Below the pieces are notes generated by a model that worked only from the letters and a program-made list of their open reading frames with translations, searched no databases and was not told the origin of the DNA. Below are positions 6,656-10,425 of a stretch of 10,425 nt of DNA, piece after piece. Made by a program: the position numbers and the translations under genes. This DNA is from Gammaproteobacteria bacterium (lineage in GTDB: Bacteria; Pseudomonadota; Gammaproteobacteria; Pseudomonadales; Azotimanducaceae): positions 1 to 10,425 of the forward strand of contig VXPR01000485.1 of assembly GCA_009839405.1 (NCBI GenBank), written 5' to 3'. Each line of letters starts with the position of its first letter. The first letter of the stretch is position 1.

Positions 6656-6678
6656 GCATTCATGAATAATCCGGGCTA
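6656..6678 (-). repeat. Right terminal inverted repeat of the element
   Basis: This is the exact reverse complement of 6439-6461. It ends 19 bp past the plsX stop codon in the direction of transcription, so the element fills nearly the whole plsX-fabD spacer. Confidence 0.85.
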
Positions 6679-6697
6679 GTGCCTGCGGCTCGCGCAT

Positions 6698-7717
6698 TCA
6701 GGCGAGCCGGCCGGCGAGGCAGCGGGCGATTCGCTCGGGTACGTTCATCTCAACCTCCTCGATCGCCGTCCGCACCGCTTGCGCAAAGCCCTCGCGGTCG
6801 GTACCGCCGTGGCTCTTGACGACGACGCGAGAAAGGCCCACCAGACTCGCGCCGTTGTAAAGCTGCGGATTGTATGCGTTGAAGACACGGCTGAGACCGG
6901 CGCGGGCCTGTTCGTCGGGGTCGTGGGTTGCGGCGCTCTCTCGGGGTGTCCAGCGGCGCAGTTCCTCTCGCAGCACATGCGCCGCCATCTGCGCGGCGCC
7001 TTCGGAAGCCTTGAGTGCGACGTTGCCGGCGAACCCCTCGGCGACGATCACGTCGGCGGCGCCTTTGAACAGATCGTGTGCCTCGACGTAGCCGACGTCG
7101 CGAATGGCATCGTCTTCGGCAACCAACTGTGCCGCCGCACGGATGTTCGCTGGCCCTTTGTGGAACTCGGAACCGATGTTCAGCATTGCGACACGAGGCG
7201 TGGCGATATTGGCAACGGACTCGGCCAAGGCAGCCCCCATGTGGGCGAACTGATGCAGTTGCGCCGGTCCGGCCTTGAGGTTGGCACCGAGGTCGAGCAG
7301 CCATACCGACCGGCCTGAAGCCGTGGGCAGGCGCTTGGCGATGGCCGGTCGGTCCACACCCTGAGCCCTGCCGACAAGGTGTCGGGAGAGAGCCATCAGC
7401 GCGCCGGTGCTGCCGGCACTCACGAGTCCGTCGCAACTGCGGTCGGCGACGCTCTCGACCGCCGTGCGCATGGAGGAAGCGAGCGCACCGCGCAGCGTAA
7501 GGCGCAGCGAGTCGGTGATGTCGAGGCGGCGGGGCGAGGGGGTGACGGTGTGGTGGCTGTAGCTGTCGGCACGACCGCCGAGGGCCCGGTGAATCGACTC
7601 TGGCTCACCGATCAGGTTGAGGGCGATGTCTGGCCGAGCAGCCACCGCATCGAGCGCACCATCGATCAACACGTCAGCATCGGCATCGCCACCGAGGGTG
7701 TCGATGGCGATGCGCAA
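6698..7717 (-). CDS. plsX: Phosphate acyltransferase PlsX (divergent)
   Basis: PlsX converts acyl-ACP to acyl-phosphate, the donor for PlsY at the membrane, and so links fatty acid to phospholipid synthesis. The 339-aa protein aligns along the family: IAIDTLGGD (3-11), SSMR (81-84), SAGSTGALM (100-108), DRPAIA (122-127), LLDLGAN (140-146), NIGSEFHKG (180-188), EGFAGNVALKASEG (227-240), YNGASLVGL (287-295) and KSHGG (301-305). Several usual residues differ: GGDxGP is GGDADA, SAGNTG is SAGSTG, and the charged stretch before SSMR is GALA. The start is a TTG at 7717 with a poor ribosome site; no ATG or GTG precedes it in frame, and later starts would remove the first strand. It follows rpmF by 53 bp. 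It could be a fast-evolving but functional PlsX. Confidence 0.93.
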   Translation of the reverse strand: MRIAIDTLGGDADADVLIDGALDAVAARPDIALNLIGEPESIHRALGGRADSYSHHTVTPSPRRLDITDSLRLTLRGALASSMRTAVESVADRSCDGLVSAGSTGALMALSRHLVGRAQGVDRPAIAKRLPTASGRSVWLLDLGANLKAGPAQLHQFAHMGAALAESVANIATPRVAMLNIGSEFHKGPANIRAAAQLVAEDDAIRDVGYVEAHDLFKGAADVIVAEGFAGNVALKASEGAAQMAAHVLREELRRWTPRESAATHDPDEQARAGLSRVFNAYNPQLYNGASLVGLSRVVVKSHGGTDREGFAQAVRTAIEEVEMNVPERIARCLAGRLA

Positions 7718-7770
7718 GGTCGCTCGTCGGCCAGGATTCTCCAGATGAGTGTGCGAGTTTGCGACTGTCC

Positions 7771-7947
7771 TTACTCGTCGGTGTCCACGACGCGGCGACC
7801 ACGATAGAAGCCGTCAGCGGTGATGTGGTGGCGACGATGGGTTTCGCCGGTCTCGGGGTCGATGGAAAGAGTGGGCTTCGCCAAGGCGTGGTGCGATCGA
7901 CGCTTGTCGCGCTTCGACCGCGTTACCCGATTCTGCTGCACCGCCAT
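7771..7947 (-). CDS. rpmF: 50S ribosomal protein L32
   Basis: L32 is a small protein of the large ribosomal subunit. The 58-aa product begins MAVQQNRVTRSKRDKRRSHH and contains the family core ALAKPTLSIDPETGETHRRHH (21-41) followed by ADGFYRGR (44-51). It has no cysteines, so it is the zinc-free form usual in gammaproteobacteria. The ATG at 7947 has AAGGAG (7960-7955) 7 nt upstream, the strongest ribosome site in the cluster, as expected of a ribosomal protein. Neighbours yceD (80 bp upstream) and plsX (53 bp downstream) are the conserved partners; E. coli has the same yceD-rpmF-plsX order. Confidence 0.98.
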   Translation of the reverse strand: MAVQQNRVTRSKRDKRRSHHALAKPTLSIDPETGETHRRHHITADGFYRGRRVVDTDE

Positions 7948-7954
7948 GTCTTCT

Positions 7955-7960
7955 CTCCTT
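7955..7960 (-). promoter_or_regulatory. rpmF ribosome binding site
   Basis: AAGGAG on the minus strand sits 7 nt before the rpmF ATG at 7947 and decides that start. Confidence 0.8.
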
Positions 7961-7967
7961 GTGCTGC

Positions 7968-7988
7968 GCTGGCCGACTCGAGGCCAGC
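7968..7988 (-). repeat. Hairpin just upstream of the rpmF ribosome site
   Basis: GCTGGCC at 7968-7974 and GGCCAGC at 7982-7988 form a 7-bp GC stem with a 7-nt loop, 7 nt upstream of the rpmF AAGGAG. It lies in the 80-bp yceD-rpmF spacer and has no T-run. It may be an mRNA processing or stability element that lets rpmF be expressed above yceD. Confidence 0.45.
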
Positions 7989-8027
7989 CGCTAGTTCTGT
8001 CGTCGTGGCGCCGAGGGCGCGCCGAAC

Positions 8028-8558
8028 CTATTCCACTTCTCGGCCAGTCTTCAACGCCGCCAAGGCGTCGAAGGGGTTGGCGCGGCCTCGCGATGCGTCG
8101 TCAGACGCAACCGGATACTCCGTCGGCGGCAAGTTCGGGCACGAGTCACTGTCGCCGCATCCGGTCTCAGGCAGGCCGAGCAAGAGGTCGTCCTCGACTA
8201 GGTGGGCGACCTCCATATCGCGCGACGGTGCCACGATGACATCGCACTCGGCGATCAGTTCACTCGCCTCCGCCTCGCTTGAGACGACTCGCGCATCCAC
8301 CGAGGCTTGCACACGCACCGGCACGTCCTCCATGCAGCGCGAACATGCCACCGTCGCCGAGGCAACGGCCTCCCCGGCCACCTGCAGCCGGCCACTGCCG
8401 TCGATGCGAAAGCCTAGCTCGACCTGCACGTCGCCAGCCCCGCTTTCGCTGACAACCAACGCGCGCAATCGAGGCAATGCCGAGAGCGGCACCCGGCCCG
8501 ACCATCTCGCCTCGCGCCGAGCGAGGGAAAGGACGTCCAGCCAAGGTCCATCACGCAT
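8028..8558 (-). CDS. yceD: YceD / DUF177 family protein (23S rRNA accumulation protein)
   Basis: YceD belongs to the DUF177 family. It is linked to 23S rRNA accumulation and ribosome assembly and is almost always next to rpmF; its biochemical activity is not settled. The 176-aa product (E. coli 173 aa) has the C-S-R-C pair (Cys72, Cys75), the acidic LVEDDLLLGLP (120-130), a further Cys134/Cys140 in ETGCGDSDSC, and the family's C-terminal NPFDALAALK (161-170). The frame is open further upstream, but the ATG at 8558 matches the family N-terminus, and the -35/-10 elements directly before it exclude a longer protein from that promoter. No Shine-Dalgarno is present; the predicted transcript starts about 3 nt before the ATG, so translation is probably leaderless. 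Confidence 0.9.
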   Translation of the reverse strand: MRDGPWLDVLSLARREARWSGRVPLSALPRLRALVVSESGAGDVQVELGFRIDGSGRLQVAGEAVASATVACSRCMEDVPVRVQASVDARVVSSEAEASELIAECDVIVAPSRDMEVAHLVEDDLLLGLPETGCGDSDSCPNLPPTEYPVASDDASRGRANPFDALAALKTGREVE

Positions 8559-8567
8559 GGCGCGCGG

Positions 8568-8596
8568 ACTATAGGGAGGGCATGGGTTAGTGTCAA
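8568..8596 (-). promoter_or_regulatory. Sigma70 promoter of the yceD-rpmF-plsX-fab operon
   Basis: On the minus strand TTGACA (8596-8591) is followed after exactly 17 bp by TATAGT (8573-8568). This is a perfect -35 and a 5/6 -10 at optimal spacing. The expected start point is near G8561, only about 3 nt before the yceD ATG at 8558. It is the only strong promoter pattern at the head of the cluster and should drive at least yceD-rpmF-plsX and probably fabD-fabG. Confidence 0.8.
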
Positions 8597-8668
8597 AGCG
8601 CGGGCTCAGGACGGAAGCCTCGCATGGCCGTTCTCGATAGCGCGCCCTGAAGGCTTGGCGCAAACACC

Positions 8669-8674
8669 GGAGGG
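8669..8674 (+). promoter_or_regulatory. Ribosome binding site of the GyrI-like gene
   Basis: GGAGGG lies 8 nt before the ATG at 8683 and supports that start. Confidence 0.7.
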
Positions 8675-8682
8675 ACTTCGAC

Positions 8683-9132
8683 ATGGCGTACGAGTTCGAC
8701 ATCGTGGGCACCCCAGCGACGACCTTGGCGACCGCCAGTGCCGTCGTGCGGATGGAGCAGATTCCGCAGCGCATCACGGGGCTGTTCGATGTGGTGTATG
8801 GGTGGCTGCGGGAGAGCGGCCGTCAGCACGGCGGACACAACCATGCTCTCTACCGGCCGCATCCAGATGGCTTGGTGTTGCAGGTGGGCGTGCCCGTGTC
8901 GGCGCCGTTCGACGACGCGGACTTGGTGCGTTGCGTCGAACTTCCGGCCTTGCGTGCCGCCCACACTCGACACCACGGGGAGTACTCCGGGTTGCCTCGT
9001 GCCAACGCTGCGTTGCGGAAATGGTGCAGCGAGAGGTCGTTGGCGACGGGTCCGCTGTGCTGGGAGGTTTACGGCGACTGGCACGACGAGCCGAGTCGCC
9101 TCGTCACGGATGTTTACTTCGAGCTTCTCTGA
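8683..9132 (+). CDS. Standalone GyrI-like / AraC effector-binding domain protein
   Basis: The 149-aa product has the pattern of the GyrI-like small-molecule-binding fold (SRPBCC/SOUL superfamily; SbmC and the C-terminal domain of Rob/BmrR). It shows a long helix around 25-45, HNHALYRPHPDG (52-63), V-R-C-V-E-L-P-A with a following H-H-G-E-Y-SGL (83-104), W-E-V-Y-GDW (127-133) with the conserved buried Glu128, and the C-terminal L-V-T-D-V-Y-F-E-L. No DNA-binding helix-turn-helix is attached and no signal peptide is visible, so it is a cytosolic stand-alone domain. Such proteins bind, or in some cases hydrolyse, hydrophobic cationic compounds; the ligand here is unknown. It is divergent from yceD (124 bp between) and overlaps the DUF2062 gene tail-to-tail by 19 bp. 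Confidence 0.8.
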   Translation: MAYEFDIVGTPATTLATASAVVRMEQIPQRITGLFDVVYGWLRESGRQHGGHNHALYRPHPDGLVLQVGVPVSAPFDDADLVRCVELPALRAAHTRHHGEYSGLPRANAALRKWCSERSLATGPLCWEVYGDWHDEPSRLVTDVYFELL

Positions 9133-9644
9133 CGCCGCCTTTGCCTCCGCTCCTTCCAGCGGCGAACCACATGCATGCGCCAAAGCAGCCGGGAGACCAC
9201 CATGCCGGTGAGTCCGCTCACCCAGGCGCAGACCAGGCAGCCGAGCAGGAACGGCTGCCAGTTGGTACGCAGAGTCGACACCAGCCATTGCCAGGAAAGG
9301 TCGGTGTCGCCAGCCGAAGCCGGCATGTCGAGCAGCCAGGCGCCGAGCTTGTAGGCGAAGAAGAACATCGGCCCGGCAGTGAGCGGATTGGTGACCCAGA
9401 CGAGCCCCACTGCCATCGGCAAGTTGCAGCGGAACATGATCGCCAGCACCGCAGCGATCAGCGTCTGTCCCGGCACTGGCACGAAGGCGGAGAACAGGCC
9501 AATGAAGAACGCTCCGCCGACGCTGCGGCGGTGCAGGTGCCACAGCTCCGGGTCCGCTAGCCGATGTCGCACAGGTCCGAGCAGCCTCTGCCTACGGATC
9601 GAATGGCGAGTTGGGAGGTATCGCAAGAGCCAGTCAGGTGGCAT
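9114..9644 (-). CDS. DUF2062 membrane protein
   Basis: The 176-aa protein belongs to the DUF2062 family, common near comEC in gammaproteobacteria; its function is unknown. Visible are the N-terminal pattern LLRYLP (6-11) and DPELWHLHRRSV (31-42), then GLFSAFVPVPGQTLIAA (49-65), VWVTNPLTAGPMF (82-94), and three or four hydrophobic segments at about 43-70, 78-104 and 131-157. A very basic tail (about 161-176) ends in repeated Arg and should lie in the cytoplasm. The frame is open to 9812, but the ATG at 9644 matches the family start and avoids running through comEC. No clear Shine-Dalgarno precedes it. Its 3' end overlaps the GyrI-like gene by 19 bp. Confidence 0.87.
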   Translation of the reverse strand: MPPDWLLRYLPTRHSIRRQRLLGPVRHRLADPELWHLHRRSVGGAFFIGLFSAFVPVPGQTLIAAVLAIMFRCNLPMAVGLVWVTNPLTAGPMFFFAYKLGAWLLDMPASAGDTDLSWQWLVSTLRTNWQPFLLGCLVCAWVSGLTGMVVSRLLWRMHVVRRWKERRQRRRQRSSK

Positions 9645-9679
9645 AAACGGAGGCCATAGCGGGTGGTTTGTTCGTTCCT

Positions 9680-10425
9680 GTGTTGGTGCCGGATGTCCGC
9701 GAAGTCGCGCTTGCCTTTTGCGCGGGCGCCATTGTCGTGCATTGGCTACCGGCGGTGCACCCGTTTTGGTGGGCGCTGCTTGGCGCTGCCGGCGTCTTGG
9801 CGCCGGCGGCATGCGTTGGCGCGCGCGCTGATGCGTGGGCTCGGCGCTACTTGGGCGGGAAAGTGCCCGTGCTCGTCGCGTTGCTGACTGGCCTAGGGCA
9901 CGGCGGCCTGCACATCGATGTCACCAGTCCCGTGGCCGGCGCAGCTTGCGTTGGCACCGGCGAGATCACTGGACGCGTCGTTGACCTGCCGTTCGAGCAA
10001 GACTCGCTCTGGCGCTTTGCGTTCGCAATCGAGGACGCAACAGCGGCCGCGGCGCTACGCACCCGGCCTCCCCTTGCCGAACGCTGCCGAGGCGCCAGGG
10101 TGCGGCTCCTCTGGCAGGGCGTGGACCGCGTGGCACCGGGCCAGCACTGGCGTTTGGTCGTTCGCCTCCGCGCACCGCACGGCACCGTCAACGACGGCGT
10201 CTTCGATGCCGAACAGTGGCATCGCCGCGCCGGCATCGTCGCGACCGGCTATGTGCTCGAAGGAGAGCTGCTCGAAGTCGAGGCGACGGGATGGGGACGC
10301 GTTGATCGGCTGCGGGACGGCATTCGCGAACGCATCGAGGGCTTGGGGCTCGCGCACGCCGACGTCATCCGGGCGCTGACCGTCGGCGATGGCGCCGCGC
10401 TTGGCGCGGCAGCGAAGGATCGCTA
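9680..10425 (+). CDS. comEC: ComEC/Rec2 DNA-uptake protein, N-terminal part
   Basis: ComEC forms the inner-membrane channel that imports single-stranded DNA during natural transformation. Only about 248 codons are in the window; the frame is open to the edge. It starts with hydrophobic segments (EVALAFCAGAIVVHWL; WWALLGAAGVLAPAA), then an Arg-rich turn and a second pair of segments. The soluble DUF4131-type domain follows, with GTGEITGRVVDLP, VRLLWQG, APGQHWRLVVRLRAP, the altered NPGGFD motif as N-D-G-V-F-D-AEQW, and AGIVATGYV. The competence domain begins with the IRALTVGDGAAL stretch. No ATG is available: GTG 9680, TTG 9683, GTG 9686 or TTG 9668 could start it. GGAGG at 9649-9653 is 14 nt before the 9668 codon, so the true start is uncertain. 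The gene is divergent from the DUF2062 gene. Confidence 0.88.
   Translation, partial: MLVPDVREVALAFCAGAIVVHWLPAVHPFWWALLGAAGVLAPAACVGARADAWARRYLGGKVPVLVALLTGLGHGGLHIDVTSPVAGAACVGTGEITGRVVDLPFEQDSLWRFAFAIEDATAAAALRTRPPLAERCRGARVRLLWQGVDRVAPGQHWRLVVRLRAPHGTVNDGVFDAEQWHRRAGIVATGYVLEGELLEVEATGWGRVDRLRDGIRERIEGLGLAHADVIRALTVGDGAALGAAAKDR

Larger units (their letters stand above)
6439..6678. mobile_element. 240-bp MITE-like element with 23-bp terminal inverted repeats
   Basis: A perfect 23-bp inverted repeat (6439-6461 and 6656-6678, outer end TAGCCCGGATTATTCATGAA) bounds a non-coding insert between plsX and fabD. A second perfect 11-bp pair, CGCTGTGGCTG at 6485-6495 and its complement at 6622-6632, lies on exactly the same axis. 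Inside are four hairpins: 6507-6523 (7 bp), 6543-6559 (5 bp), 6564-6580 (7 bp) and 6596-6611 (6 bp). The outermost bases are TA on both sides, which could be a TA target duplication as left by Tc1/mariner/IS630-type transposases; no longer duplication is visible. It encodes no transposase, so it would be non-autonomous. Open frames run through it on both strands but have no recognisable family. A structured RNA or a REP-like repeat is the alternative. Confidence 0.72.

Noticed and set aside
6463..6663. 66-codon open frame on the minus strand inside the repeat element (with another on the plus strand)
   Set aside because: Both frames begin in the terminal repeats and run through the palindromes. 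They exist because the arms are self-complementary; there is no ribosome site and no recognisable protein family.
8597..8682. Promoter for the GyrI-like gene on the plus strand
   Set aside because: CGATAG near 8634-8639 is the only -10-like sequence and it lacks a -35 at proper spacing; too weak to list.
1..10425. CRISPR array, tRNA or rRNA genes, phage or toxin-antitoxin systems
   Set aside because: I looked for regularly spaced repeats, tRNA T-loop patterns and small paired ORFs and saw none; the coding content is core metabolism.

Overview
The window is a compact block of core housekeeping genes from a GC-rich bacterium, most likely a gammaproteobacterium. The protein sequences and the gene order yceD-rpmF-plsX-fabD-fabG-acpP-fabF-mltG-tmk-holB match the conserved fatty-acid/cell-envelope cluster of that class. 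A DUF2062 gene beside comEC on the right is also a gammaproteobacterial arrangement. I cannot name a genus.

Layout. Positions 1-109 are mostly non-coding sequence downstream of holB. Positions 110-8558 hold ten genes, all read leftward on the minus strand: holB, tmk, mltG, fabF, acpP, fabG, fabD, plsX, rpmF and yceD (transcription order is the reverse). A textbook sigma70 promoter sits immediately upstream of yceD, so close to the ATG that the mRNA should be nearly leaderless. A second promoter candidate with a perfect TATAAT lies before acpP. To the right, a standalone GyrI-like (SRPBCC/AraC effector-binding) protein is encoded on the plus strand. It converges with, and overlaps by 19 bp, a minus-strand DUF2062 membrane protein. 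That gene is in turn divergent from the 5' part of comEC, which runs off the end of the window.

How the genes work together. PlsX, FabD, FabG, AcpP and FabF supply malonyl-ACP, the carrier, condensation and the first reduction of type II fatty acid synthesis, and hand acyl groups to phospholipid synthesis. RpmF and YceD tie the operon to translation. MltG ends glycan-strand synthesis in the wall. Tmk and HolB (delta-prime clamp-loader subunit) serve DNA replication. ComEC would be the DNA-uptake channel. fabH, often found between plsX and fabD, and pabC, often found between fabF and mltG, are both absent here.

The most unusual item is a 240-bp element at 6439-6678, exactly where fabH often sits. 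It has perfect 23-bp terminal inverted repeats, an 11-bp subterminal repeat on the same axis of symmetry and four internal hairpins, and it ends 2 bp upstream of the fabD Shine-Dalgarno sequence. It looks like a MITE-like or structured-RNA-forming repeat. I see no CRISPR array, tRNA, rRNA or evident multi-gene novel system in this window.
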